IMG/VR virus record: IMGVR_UViG_3300034061_002572
Span: 58,644-122,643 of that record
DNA: 64,000 bases
From: a virus
Reading direction: 5' to 3' (one strand)
In this document: one piece after another, positions 43,953 through 50,284 of the stretch
Layout: the number at the start of each line of letters is the position of its first letter
Position numbering within the stretch: the first letter of the stretch is position 1
Made by a program: the position numbers and the translations under genes
Notes under the pieces: model-generated
What the model saw: only the letters and a program-made list of their open reading frames with translations
What the model was told of the DNA's origin: nothing
Databases searched by the model: none

Positions 43953-43953
43953 A

Positions 43954-45447
43954 CTATAAGTTATTTACTCCAATACCTCCTGAACCTGAATAATAATAAG
44001 ACTGTGGTTGGTATTCTAATATTTCTACATACACACTAGAATCTGGTGAACCTAGTAAATCACTGTAGTTATTTAAAGGTTCTATTGTTAATGCTCCGGT
44101 AGAATCTATTGTTACTGGAAAGAAATCTATGTTAGTTTCTGCTGTAACAGCTCTTTTAACTATTAGATTTTTCTGAAACAATGTTGGTATAGAATTATCA
44201 TAATCACTTACATCATATCCTGGAGTGAGTTTAATGTGTGTTGGATACCAAGGCCTTGCTGTAGCCAATTTAGCTTCATAATAAACATTTGTACCATCAA
44301 GTTTAGATAACCAATAAACATCTGTTCCTAATGAATTTTCTAAAACATCTGTGTAAATTATTTCAACAGTTTCTGGAAGATATGGTGCAATATCACTAGA
44401 ATTAAGATCTAGTCTATAAACGGCCCATGCACCTTCTCCAACATTACCTTTTGCCTCCCAAGTACTATTTGATGAATCACCCCCAGGTAGTATTGAAGCA
44501 TTAAATATAGCATCTGTATTATTGTAAAGAGTTTCTCTTAAGTTTTGAGCTAACCAGATTTGTGTACCTATTTTAACTGTTACATATACAGTACCATCAT
44601 TACCTGTATATGGATCAAGTGAACTGGTATCTGAAGTATCTCCATCAGTAAGAAGAAGTTCACTAGCTGTTGCTTCTCTTACTAAACGTACTGAATACCC
44701 TAGTGATTTTGTTGCAAAAATTTCTTCAGTTGAAAAAGAGAAGTTTAATCCTATAGCTTTGGCTAGTGACCCTGGGTTTGTACTACTCCAAAATATACCT
44801 CTGCTACCTATGGAAATGAATGGTCCAAATGTAAGTCTTAAGCCACCACCTACTGCATTAAAGTTATAATCATCAGTTCCTCCACCATTATATAACCATC
44901 CGTAATATACAGGAGGATTTCCATCTAGGTTACTTTTTAATTTTCCACCTGCTACACTACTTCCACCAGCAAATGTTGTTAATGTATTCCAATCTGTATC
45001 ACTAGGTGCTCTCCATTGATTAGGTGCAACAAGTCCGGTGCCACCATCTGGATTTGCTAATCCTCTTGCATCACCCACTGCATACCAGTTATAAAGAAAA
45101 CCATATCCTGGCCAGTCTATTTCACCAGCAGTTAACTTAGCTCTATAAGCTTTGTATGGTATTTCTGGTTTTAATGTTATTGTGGCATTCGGACTTGATC
45201 CGGAAACTGTTACTAAAGAACTTGGTCCTATTTGAATACTATTTGACAATATTCCATTAACTAAGATTTCACTAGTTCCACCGCCACCAATTTGAGTAGC
45301 AAGATCATTATAGGAAATAGCTACAGTAGTATACTTATCATCTCTAGGTTCAGTTCTAATTCCTACCGGAACTAGAGCATTATCTGGTACAGATGTTACT
45401 ATTCTTCTCTTGCTTGCTATCCAGCTTATAAAATTTAAAATGTCCAT
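43954..45447 (-). CDS. Adhesin with Fib_succ_major / C-type-lectin-like domain
   Basis: A protein of 497 residues. Residues about 115-260 show the Fib_succ_major pattern: GFLYNWYAVGDARG, APNQWRAPSDTDWNTL, GGKLKS, GGGLRL, FWSST, and GYSVRLVRE. A second partial unit follows with NDGTVYVTVKIGTQIWLAQNL. This domain has a C-type-lectin-like fold known from Bacteroidota surface proteins and from phage receptor-binding proteins. The N-terminal 50 residues (MDILNFISWIASK) resemble those of the next gene, so they may be the anchor. No reverse transcriptase is nearby. Confidence 0.75.
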   Translation of the reverse strand: MDILNFISWIASKRRIVTSVPDNALVPVGIRTEPRDDKYTTVAISYNDLATQIGGGGTSEILVNGILSNSIQIGPSSLVTVSGSSPNATITLKPEIPYKAYRAKLTAGEIDWPGYGFLYNWYAVGDARGLANPDGGTGLVAPNQWRAPSDTDWNTLTTFAGGSSVAGGKLKSNLDGNPPVYYGWLYNGGGTDDYNFNAVGGGLRLTFGPFISIGSRGIFWSSTNPGSLAKAIGLNFSFSTEEIFATKSLGYSVRLVREATASELLLTDGDTSDTSSLDPYTGNDGTVYVTVKIGTQIWLAQNLRETLYNNTDAIFNASILPGGDSSNSTWEAKGNVGEGAWAVYRLDLNSSDIAPYLPETVEIIYTDVLENSLGTDVYWLSKLDGTNVYYEAKLATARPWYPTHIKLTPGYDVSDYDNSIPTLFQKNLIVKRAVTAETNIDFFPVTIDSTGALTIEPLNNYSDLLGSPDSSVYVEILEYQPQSYYYSGSGGIGVNNL

Positions 45448-45455
45448 TGTGTTTA

Positions 45456-46007
45456 TTAATTAATTGTGTATAGTTCATAGTAAACATACAATGCTCCGGT
45501 CCAGTTATTAACACCAGCTAATGTAGGGTTAGCATTATAAAGATTAAACTCTAATCCAGTTGCAATACCAGTAGATATTAAGTATGGAATAGCATTATCA
45601 GTTATAGTGTTTTTATAGTATACAGAATACTGTACATATATATTATCTCTGTTAGCTATAGTAAGATCTAGATCTGGATTATCAATTATAAAGGATACTG
45701 AACTAGCAAAAGCTATATCAGGAGTTAAAAGAACAGATGATCCCATACCTAGAATATCAATAATACCACGTGGAGTATCTACTGTTACAACACTAGTAGC
45801 TGTAATATCTAATTCATAATGTTTAGTATTAGCCGTGCATCCAGATTGTGTTGCATCAGCAAGAGTCATTGCATATGATTGATAACCATCACCGCGTTGA
45901 GTAAAAGGTACTTCAGCACCAAGTACTACTAAATCTGTGTTAGCATTATTTGCTTTTGTTTTGATTAGTTGCTGTGATTTTAAATACAGCCAGTTTAAAA
46001 TATCCAT
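45456..46007 (-). CDS. Virion appendage protein sharing MDILN N-terminus
   Basis: A protein of 183 residues. The N-terminal 50 residues (MDILNWLYLKSQQLIKT, then LVVLGAEVPFTQRGDGYQSY) are alignable with those of the larger adhesin at 43954 (MDILNFISWIASKRRIV, then LVPVG, then RDDKYTTV). The rest is a beta-sandwich-like sequence. It probably forms part of the same appendage. Confidence 0.7.
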   Translation of the reverse strand: MDILNWLYLKSQQLIKTKANNANTDLVVLGAEVPFTQRGDGYQSYAMTLADATQSGCTANTKHYELDITATSVVTVDTPRGIIDILGMGSSVLLTPDIAFASSVSFIIDNPDLDLTIANRDNIYVQYSVYYKNTITDNAIPYLISTGIATGLEFNLYNANPTLAGVNNWTGALYVYYELYTIN

Positions 46008-46027
46008 TTTATATTAAGTTTAAGAGA

Positions 46028-46462
46028 TTAAGCTGCAGGAATCCAATCAAAAAATACCTGATTTGGATTTTGACAGTTTCCTACTAACAAGTTTGTATCA
46101 ATAATCACTTCAAGTGTAGAAGGACCTGTTAACAACCATGTATATCCAGGATAGTTAAAATTGGTAGTTAACCAATCAAGTAATTCTGTATAAGTGACTA
46201 TTGTAGCTGGAGGAATATTAAACACACCATGTTTTAAATCAAGGTATGGTGGACCATCTAAACATCTAGTTACAAGAAATACACCACCAACAACACCAGT
46301 TAGTGGTAGTTCAATATCTGCAACAACTAATTGTACTGTTCCTTCACCATTTTCACAAATTTCATTTTTTAAAGCTTGGATAGGTTTATTTCCAAACTGA
46401 TATGTTTGCCACCCAAATTTTGGATTTTTTAGGATGGGGTTTTTATATTCCGGCATGCTCAT
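46028..46462 (-). CDS. Virion protein at the head of the fibre array
   Basis: A protein of 144 residues, beta-rich, with ELPLTGVVGGVFLV and TYTELLDWLTTNFNYPGYTW in the second half. I do not recognise it. It is the first gene after a terminator and a candidate late promoter motif, so it may lead the fibre transcript. Confidence 0.65.
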   Translation of the reverse strand: MSMPEYKNPILKNPKFGWQTYQFGNKPIQALKNEICENGEGTVQLVVADIELPLTGVVGGVFLVTRCLDGPPYLDLKHGVFNIPPATIVTYTELLDWLTTNFNYPGYTWLLTGPSTLEVIIDTNLLVGNCQNPNQVFFDWIPAA

Positions 46463-46487
46463 GATTATTATTTTTATAATTATACAC

Positions 46488-46508
46488 TATAATATACTAA
46501 AAATATTT
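46488..46508 (-). promoter_or_regulatory. Candidate late promoter motif copy, before fibre array
   Basis: On the minus strand AAATATTTTTAGTATATTATA is followed by GTGTATAATTAT. It is 25 bases upstream of the ATG at 46462 and directly after a terminator, the clearest placement for a promoter among the five copies. Confidence 0.6.
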
Positions 46509-46511
46509 GAA

Positions 46512-46545
46512 TAAAAAAAATCCCCGGAGAAATTTCCAGGGATTT
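46512..46545 (-). terminator. Intrinsic terminator after 46592-46789 gene
   Basis: On the minus strand AATCCCTGGA pairs with TCCGGGGATT (one G-T pair) around a short AT loop and is followed by TTTTTTTATT. It closes the first leftward cluster (49078-46592). Confidence 0.85.
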
Positions 46546-46591
46546 AACATTCTAGCATAATGTATAAATTAATCGTATAAGGGAGAAAACA

Positions 46592-46789
46592 CTAGAATAT
46601 AATTTTACCAAGTAGGATAGATAAAGCTATAATAATTCCAATGATTAGGTTAGATATTTGTCTACCCATTGGATCATCTTCATAATAGTTCTGCATTTTG
46701 TTCAATATAGGCTTACTAAATACATTAACCAGATACCATAGTACCACTATGAATCCAAATATTACAAGTATACCTAATGCTTTAAACAT
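46592..46789 (-). CDS. Small membrane protein with two TM segments
   Basis: A protein of 65 residues: a hydrophobic segment at about 3-25 (ALGILVIFGFIVVLWYLVNVF), a polar middle with NYYEDDPMGRQ, and a second segment at about 46-65. Function unknown; small early membrane proteins often alter host envelope functions. Confidence 0.65.
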   Translation of the reverse strand: MFKALGILVIFGFIVVLWYLVNVFSKPILNKMQNYYEDDPMGRQISNLIIGIIIALSILLGKIIF

Positions 46790-46795
46790 AAGACA

Positions 46796-46803
46796 AATAT
46801 ATA
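46796..46803 (-). promoter_or_regulatory. Candidate Bacteroidota-type promoter (TATATTTG)
   Basis: TATATTTG on the minus strand, a few bases before the ATG at 46789 of the small membrane protein. It fits TAnnTTTG, but the very short distance to the start codon makes it uncertain. Confidence 0.35.
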
Positions 46804-46811
46804 AAGAATTT

Positions 46812-47150
46812 TTATTTATCCAAACTTTCTATTCTTTTTTTAAGATAAACCATGGCTTTTTCAAGATCTTCTTTATATCTACTAGAATCTTTTTTACCGG
46901 CCCGGGCAACATATTTAATAACATTACCCAAGTAGAAGTCTTTATCTAAACCCCATTCTTCAAGAACCCGGAATACTTCATATGGATTATCTTTACCACC
47001 ATAATATCCAGGTCTAGGACCTTCATCTAGTCTAACTATTCTATTTGTAAGATCTTTGGGATATCCATTAATATAAGAAAGTCTATCAGTAATTCCACTT
47101 GCCATATAGGTGTAAGGAGAAGCTGGAGTATTTTTCTTTTCATTGCTCAT
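46812..47150 (-). CDS. DUF3310 (SaV-like) protein
   Basis: A protein of 112 residues. The C-terminal 60 residues (NPYEVFRVLEEWGLDKDFYLGN, then IKYVARAGKK, then DLEKAMVYLKKRIE) match DUF3310, a small helical family very common in phages and annotated as possible nucleotide-metabolism or MazG-linked proteins. Function not established. It lies two bases from the GroES-like gene. Confidence 0.85.
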   Translation of the reverse strand: MSNEKKNTPASPYTYMASGITDRLSYINGYPKDLTNRIVRLDEGPRPGYYGGKDNPYEVFRVLEEWGLDKDFYLGNVIKYVARAGKKDSSRYKEDLEKAMVYLKKRIESLDK

Positions 47151-47152
47151 AT

Positions 47153-47446
47153 CTACCAGATTATGATAACATCTCCTTCATTAAGTACAAGTTTGATTTC
47201 TCCATTGATATCTATCCGCTCAACTTGTTCCAAATTAAGAGCTGATGTACGGACATATACTTGGTCTCCAACTTTTACTTCTTCTACTTTATCCCCTACA
47301 GCATATACAGTAAGTTTATTCCATAGCTTGGCTGCTTCCTGCATCATAGCTTCTTCATCTTTTGCTGATAGCTCAATAGCTGACTTCTTTCTTTGTGGAA
47401 CATCTAGTAAGATAGTTCTACCTCTTAGTGATTTAAATGCTGACAT
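47153..47446 (-). CDS. GroES-like co-chaperonin
   Basis: A protein of 97 residues with a GroES layout: N-terminal strand GRTILLDVP, a loop with KDEEAMMQEAAKLW (about 27-42) where GroES has its first strands and mobile loop, then TVYAVGDKVEEVKVGDQVYV, and a final INGEIKLVLNEGDVIIIW that resembles the GroES C-terminal strands. Phage co-chaperonins such as T4 gp31 replace GroES to fold capsid proteins. The mobile-loop hydrophobic tripeptide is not obvious. It would act with host GroEL. Confidence 0.65.
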   Translation of the reverse strand: MSAFKSLRGRTILLDVPQRKKSAIELSAKDEEAMMQEAAKLWNKLTVYAVGDKVEEVKVGDQVYVRTSALNLEQVERIDINGEIKLVLNEGDVIIIW

Positions 47447-47733
47447 TATTTATTCTTTAGTGTTATTACTTTTACTACTGACATTTGAGCATTTAGGATT
47501 TCCCCCAGAGCATGGTCAAATAACAAACTTTTTAGGGGCCCTCTCTCAGCTTCATAATCTTTCTTTAAGATTTCAGCCATTTCTGCTGCTAATAACTTTA
47601 CTTTAGTTACTGTAGTGTCATCCAAATTATCTGGATCTAATCCTACTAACTGATGACCAAAAGGAACAATCTTGTGTTCATGGATTTCAGGAGCATTTTC
47701 TGGTACATTGTACACTGGTTTTTCTTTACTCAT
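47446..47733 (-). CDS. Acb2/Tad1-like (DUF7681-like) protein, candidate anti-CBASS
   Basis: A protein of 95 residues from the ATG at 47733, which has the A-rich leader AAAACCAAATACAATG; an ATG at 47763 would overlap the upstream gene. The pattern LVGLDPDN, then VTKVKLLAAEMAEIL, then LLFDHALGEILNAQMSVVKVITLK (last 30 residues) resembles my memory of Acb2-type helical-hairpin proteins, which sequester cyclic nucleotides made by CBASS defence. Acidic N-terminus of about 30 residues. The assignment is a similarity judgement and needs profile confirmation. Confidence 0.45.
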   Translation of the reverse strand: MSKEKPVYNVPENAPEIHEHKIVPFGHQLVGLDPDNLDDTTVTKVKLLAAEMAEILKKDYEAERGPLKSLLFDHALGEILNAQMSVVKVITLKNK

Positions 47734-47752
47734 TGTATTTGGTTTTAATTTA

Positions 47753-48061
47753 TTACGCATCATACTTTTGTTTTGTGTTTATAGGTTTATTTTCTTTTTC
47801 TTCTTCAATAGGAGCCCCCTCAATAAGGTTATACTTGATTCTTTCTAATAAACCTATAAGAGCTAGATTATCATATGCATCTTCTGCAACTCTTACTTCT
47901 ATTCCGTCTGGTTTTTCTATAATAGACACTAATAATTTATCTGACATATTTAATAATTTATTTAATTCATCATAGAGCTCCCGGGCACGTAGATTATCCA
48001 TGCCGGCATCTCTAACATCTTCAGTTAACTTTCTCCACAACAACTTTTGCTGGGCAGTCAT
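47753..48061 (-). CDS. Small helical protein of unknown function
   Basis: A protein of 102 residues from the ATG at 48061. It has an N-terminal helix (AQQKLLWRKLTEDVRDAG), a beta unit LLVSIIEKPDGIEVRVAEDAYDNLALIGLLERIKYNLI in the middle, and a Lys/Glu tail. The middle unit is familiar from many phages, without known role. Confidence 0.6.
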   Translation of the reverse strand: MTAQQKLLWRKLTEDVRDAGMDNLRARELYDELNKLLNMSDKLLVSIIEKPDGIEVRVAEDAYDNLALIGLLERIKYNLIEGAPIEEEKENKPINTKQKYDA

Positions 48062-48108
48062 AGTCAAATAAATAATTAGGGAGTGTTGCTCTCATAGTTT
48101 GTTGGTAA

Positions 48109-48116
48109 CACAAATA
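48109..48116 (-). promoter_or_regulatory. Candidate Bacteroidota-type promoter (TATATTTG)
   Basis: TATATTTG on the minus strand, between the terminator at 48138-48166 and the gene starting at 48061. The spacing of about 50 bases to the ATG is reasonable. No clear -33 element is seen. Confidence 0.4.
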
Positions 48117-48137
48117 TATAAACTATTTTGATTTAAA

Positions 48138-48166
48138 CTAAAAACCCCAGAAAATTTTTCTAGGGT
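48138..48166 (-). terminator. Intrinsic terminator after 48217-48414 gene
   Basis: On the minus strand ACCCTAGAAAAA pairs with TTTTCTGGGGT and runs into TTTTTAG. It separates the ATE-like and 65-residue genes from the Acb2-like cluster. The stem has one G-T pair. Confidence 0.75.
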
Positions 48167-48216
48167 CTTCAGTACTACCATTAAAAATTAAATTATGAAC
48201 ACTACAAATATACAAC

Positions 48217-48414
48217 TTATTTTATATCTCTGCCAAATGTCAAATTATTTTTTGCGCGGATGTCTTTATGAGTAAACTGCCAGAACTCACCAGTAGATGT
48301 TATTATCACAGTATAGATAGTATCAGTCTCATACCCGTAGTCAGTAACAAGCCAAATAACCCCCGGACCTTTAGGTGTATTAACCTCTATTCTATTATGG
48401 GGCTCATACATCAT
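48217..48414 (-). CDS. Small protein with SH3-like beta pattern
   Basis: A protein of 65 residues whose start overlaps the end of the ATE-like gene by 11 bases. The sequence RIEVNTPKGPGVIWLVTDYGYETDTIYTVIIT alternates hydrophobic residues in short strands, like small SH3-type barrels. An ATG one codon later is also possible. Function unknown. Confidence 0.6.
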   Translation of the reverse strand: MMYEPHNRIEVNTPKGPGVIWLVTDYGYETDTIYTVIITSTGEFWQFTHKDIRAKNNLTFGRDIK

Positions 48415-49078
48415 ATCCTGTAATGTTTATGTTTTCATCTCTTGCAACAAGAGTCTTGTACAACTCCACATCAGTTGACCATTCTTTACCTGTCCAAAAT
48501 TCAAACCCAGAATAGTTAGCTTTATATTCACAGCACTTCTCATATCCACCTAAGAGATACACATACTCACAGTTCAAAAGTTTTGCAGTTTTACATTCCA
48601 TCATCTGAGCTATGGTACCCAGAGAAAGTTTAGGATCTTTATAGTCCCAGATAAACTCATAAGCTACAAATTGTTTGTTAAACACCCTGTACAAACTAAT
48701 ACCTATTAATAAATCTGTGTGATATTCAATAACATTACAATCCTTAAAACTAGCTAGATTAATATCTCTCTTAAATCCATGATATTTACAGTACTTATCA
48801 TACAACTCTTCATACTGTTCTAGATTAGCCAGTACATCTCCGTGCTCTATGGTAACATACTTAGATAACTTCTTTGTAGTTTTAGCTGGCTTGTATTCAT
48901 TAAGATCTAATCTAACACTTCGGAGGTTATACCAATAATCCTCCCATAATATCCAACCTTCTTTTATTACATCCTCCTCAGATTCATTTGGTTCTAGTAC
49001 ACCATAAGGATTTGAGAATATAAAATCCATATGTTTAATCTTACCAAACCCAGTAATATGATCAAAGTATACTTTCAT
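48404..49078 (-). CDS. Arginyl-tRNA-protein transferase (ATE)-like protein
   Basis: A protein of 224 residues from the ATG at 49078; the terminator just upstream rules out a longer reading. NLRSVRLDLNEYKPAKTTKK (51-70), ELYDKYCKYH (91-100), then YKDPKLSLG (146-154), YVYLLGGYEKCCEYKANYSGFE (172-193) resemble the C-terminal GNAT-like domain of arginyl-tRNA-protein transferases. Such enzymes add an amino acid to protein N-termini to create degrons. It lacks the N-terminal Cys-rich ATE domain. It is the first leftward gene and could pair with the ClpS-like adaptor at 59595. Confidence 0.6.
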   Translation of the reverse strand: MKVYFDHITGFGKIKHMDFIFSNPYGVLEPNESEEDVIKEGWILWEDYWYNLRSVRLDLNEYKPAKTTKKLSKYVTIEHGDVLANLEQYEELYDKYCKYHGFKRDINLASFKDCNVIEYHTDLLIGISLYRVFNKQFVAYEFIWDYKDPKLSLGTIAQMMECKTAKLLNCEYVYLLGGYEKCCEYKANYSGFEFWTGKEWSTDVELYKTLVARDENINITGYDV

Positions 49079-49091
49079 AGAGTAAAGATAT

Positions 49092-49135
49092 AAAAAACCC
49101 GGGTAGTAATTCTTGATCAGAGAAACTTTCCCGGG
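49092..49135 (-). terminator. Leftward terminator 14 bases before the ATE-like start codon
   Basis: On the minus strand CCCGGG pairs with a second CCCGGG across a 26-base loop and is followed by TTTTTT. The last T of the tail is only 13 bases before the ATG at 49078. It may end an upstream leader RNA or act as an attenuator for the leftward genes. Confidence 0.65.
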
Positions 49136-49325
49136 GGTGTTACTAGTTATACATGTTGGTACCATGCTTTCCCAATAACCAAAAAGACCAGATATAGTGA
49201 GCAGATCTTACGGTATGCTGTCTGGTACTTAACCTATAGTTACTAACTACAGGGGAGGTATTCTATAGCAACAGTATCACCATAGGATTCCGTTAACAAG
49301 TAACGGTGGGGTATGCAAATATAAA
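49136..49325 (-). ncRNA. Terminator-bounded leftward leader, possible small RNA
   Basis: A stretch of about 190 bases lies between two minus-strand terminators and has no ORF of note. On the minus strand it starts with TATATTTG (a TAnnTTTG box) at about 49317-49324, contains a stem CCGTTA/TAACGG and further short inverted repeats, and ends in the CCCGGG terminator. This fits a short structured transcript, but nothing in the sequence proves transcription. Confidence 0.3.
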
Positions 49326-49356
49326 CAAAAAACCCCGGACTGTAGCTTCCAGGATT
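49326..49356 (-). terminator. Leftward intrinsic terminator in the control region
   Basis: On the minus strand AATCCTGGA pairs with TCCGGGGTT (G-T pairs tolerated) around an 8-base loop, followed by TTTTTTG. No gene precedes it in this direction within 200 bases, so it may stop read-through or end a small RNA. Confidence 0.6.
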
Positions 49357-49403
49357 TAATGATAATTTAAAAGTATAACTCAAAAAAGTTAATACAAACA
49401 TAA

Positions 49404-49428
49404 GTTTTTCTACGGCATATAGAAAAAC
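49404..49428. repeat. Perfect 9-bp inverted repeat
   Basis: GTTTTTCTA and TAGAAAAAC flank the 7-base spacer CGGCATA. It lies between the leftward terminator and the G/C-rich island. It may be a protein-binding palindrome or a hairpin promoter-like structure. Confidence 0.6.
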
Positions 49429-49463
49429 AATATTTAGTAGTTTGTTAGGGTCCACTACTAATA

Positions 49464-49501
49464 CACCCCCCGGCCCTCACCCGCAAGGTGGGTACCCCCC
49501 A
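49464..49501. other. G/C-rich island with four G tracts on the minus strand
   Basis: In an otherwise AT-rich genome this stretch is almost all G and C. The minus strand has tracts of 6, 3, 3 and 6 G. A stem CACC/GGTG with a 5-base loop is also possible. A quadruplex or other structured site near the transcription switch is an inference. Confidence 0.4.
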
Positions 49502-49546
49502 TAAAATTCTGACTGTATGGCACTGTTCAGCTGTACTTGCAAGAAA

Positions 49547-49582
49547 TTTTTCCTGCGGAAAAAAGTTTTATTTTTTAACTGA
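49547..49582 (+). promoter_or_regulatory. Hairpin element copy 0
   Basis: TTTTTCC and GGAAAAA form a 7-bp stem with a TGC loop, followed by an AT-rich tract and AACTGA. It is 25 bases before the ATG of the 47-residue gene. Stem sequence differs from the other copies, but the TGC loop, T-rich spacer and ACTRA end are shared. Confidence 0.55.
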
Positions 49583-49606
49583 TTTTAAATTCTAAAAAAT
49601 AAAGTT

Positions 49607-49750
49607 ATGATATCAACTACATCAGTTCAGTCTATCAAAGGTGTTCTATGTCTTGTGCAAACAATCGTTTACAAGAGTGGCAAGAAAGTTAAAAGGATAT
49701 TAGATCCTAATACCAAAATGCCAATTGACATTATAGAAGTGAAGGCTTAG
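49607..49750 (+). CDS. Small early protein of 47 residues
   Basis: ATG at 49607, TAG at 49748-49750. The product (MISTTSVQSIKGVLCLVQ at the start) is short and basic with GKKVKRILDPNTKMPIDIIEVKA at the end. The stop codon falls in the loop of a strong terminator, and a hairpin element precedes the gene, so it looks like an independent early unit. No family recognised. Confidence 0.65.
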   Translation: MISTTSVQSIKGVLCLVQTIVYKSGKKVKRILDPNTKMPIDIIEVKA

Positions 49751-49766
49751 GCCTTCTTTCTTTTGT
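49741..49766 (+). terminator. Terminator with stop codon in its loop
   Basis: GAAGGC and GCCTTC form a 6-bp stem with the loop TTAG, followed by TTTCTTTTG. The TAG stop codon of the 47-residue gene is in the loop. Confidence 0.8.
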
Positions 49767-49801
49767 CCTTCGGACCGCTTTTTATTTTATTTTTTCACTA
49801 A
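49765..49801 (+). promoter_or_regulatory. Hairpin element copy 1
   Basis: GTCC and GGAC form a 4-bp stem with the loop TTC, followed by CGCTTTTTATTTTATTTTTT and CACTA. It is immediately after a terminator and 25 bases before the ATG at 49826. Confidence 0.65.
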
Positions 49802-49825
49802 AATGGAACTTTAAATCTTTATAAA

Positions 49826-50089
49826 ATGTCAGTATTTACAAAAACACAGTCTATCGGGGTATTTGCACAAATGAATGGAATCGGCAAAATTGACCTTGTA
49901 ACAAATCCTCACAATGGGAAAACATTTGGTGTTTCAGACACAGGTGTAACATTCAGGGTTTCTAATGACGTTCAGAAACTCACAGCAGATTTGTCTGTAT
50001 CTTGGTTCACACCAAATGACGGTGATGCATCCTGGATGATTCATCCTACTGGGCAGAGTAATGTTCAGTCCTCTCTGTCCTTTGCATAA
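49826..50089 (+). CDS. Early protein, tandem paralogue A
   Basis: A protein of 87 residues whose closest relative in the window is the gene at 50285. Both have KTQ.IGVFAQMNGI.KID.VTNP, then FGVSDTG.TFRVS, LTxDLSVS and SWMIHPTG.SNVQS. Codon use is richer in C than in neighbouring genes, suggesting high expression. It has its own hairpin element and terminator. Function unknown; the sequence suggests a small beta-rich soluble protein. Confidence 0.75.
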   Translation: MSVFTKTQSIGVFAQMNGIGKIDLVTNPHNGKTFGVSDTGVTFRVSNDVQKLTADLSVSWFTPNDGDASWMIHPTGQSNVQSSLSFA

Positions 50090-50102
50090 GGGCACAGAAA
50101 GA

Positions 50103-50135
50103 AAAGAATATCCACTTAGGTGGTATTCTTTTTTA
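50103..50135 (+). terminator. Terminator after paralogue A
   Basis: AAGAATA and TATTCTT, extended by an imperfect CCAC/GTGG part, form a stem of about 11 bp with a short loop, followed by TTTTTT. Confidence 0.8.
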
Positions 50136-50208
50136 GGTACTAAGCCTCGAGAGTTCTACTGTTCCAATGAGGATAGTTGATCTGAGATATCTACAGTGTG
50201 TTTCCTCT

Positions 50209-50243
50209 GTGCTGCGCACCGCTTTAAATTATTTTTCCACTAA
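50209..50243 (+). promoter_or_regulatory. Hairpin element copy 2
   Basis: GTGC and GCAC form a 4-bp stem with the loop TGC, followed by CGCTTTAAATTATTTTTCC and ACTAA. It is 42 bases before the ATG at 50285. The stem is a compensated version of those in copies 1 and 3. Confidence 0.65.
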
Positions 50244-50284
50244 ATTTAGTTATTAATTGTTTTACTTAAATCCTAAAAGAGCTT

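Larger units (their letters stand above)
49079..49606. other. Divergent, gene-free control region
   Basis: No convincing gene is present between the leftward ATE-like gene and the rightward 47-residue gene. The region holds two leftward terminators (49092-49135 and 49326-49356), hairpins at 49289-49305 (CCGTTA/TAACGG) and 49404-49428 (a perfect 9-bp stem GTTTTTCTA/TAGAAAAAC), a G/C-rich island at 49464-49501, and hairpin element copy 0 at 49547-49582. It is the point where transcription diverges and is a likely seat of early promoters or a replication origin. Confidence 0.6.

Noticed and set aside
43954-45447. Diversity-generating retroelement
   Set aside because: The adhesin has a suitable lectin-like fold, but no reverse transcriptase gene or template/variable repeat pair was seen in the window.
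49243-49455. A 70-residue minus-strand ORF in the divergent region
   Set aside because: It spans a terminator and a palindrome, has an unlikely composition and shows no coupling with other genes.
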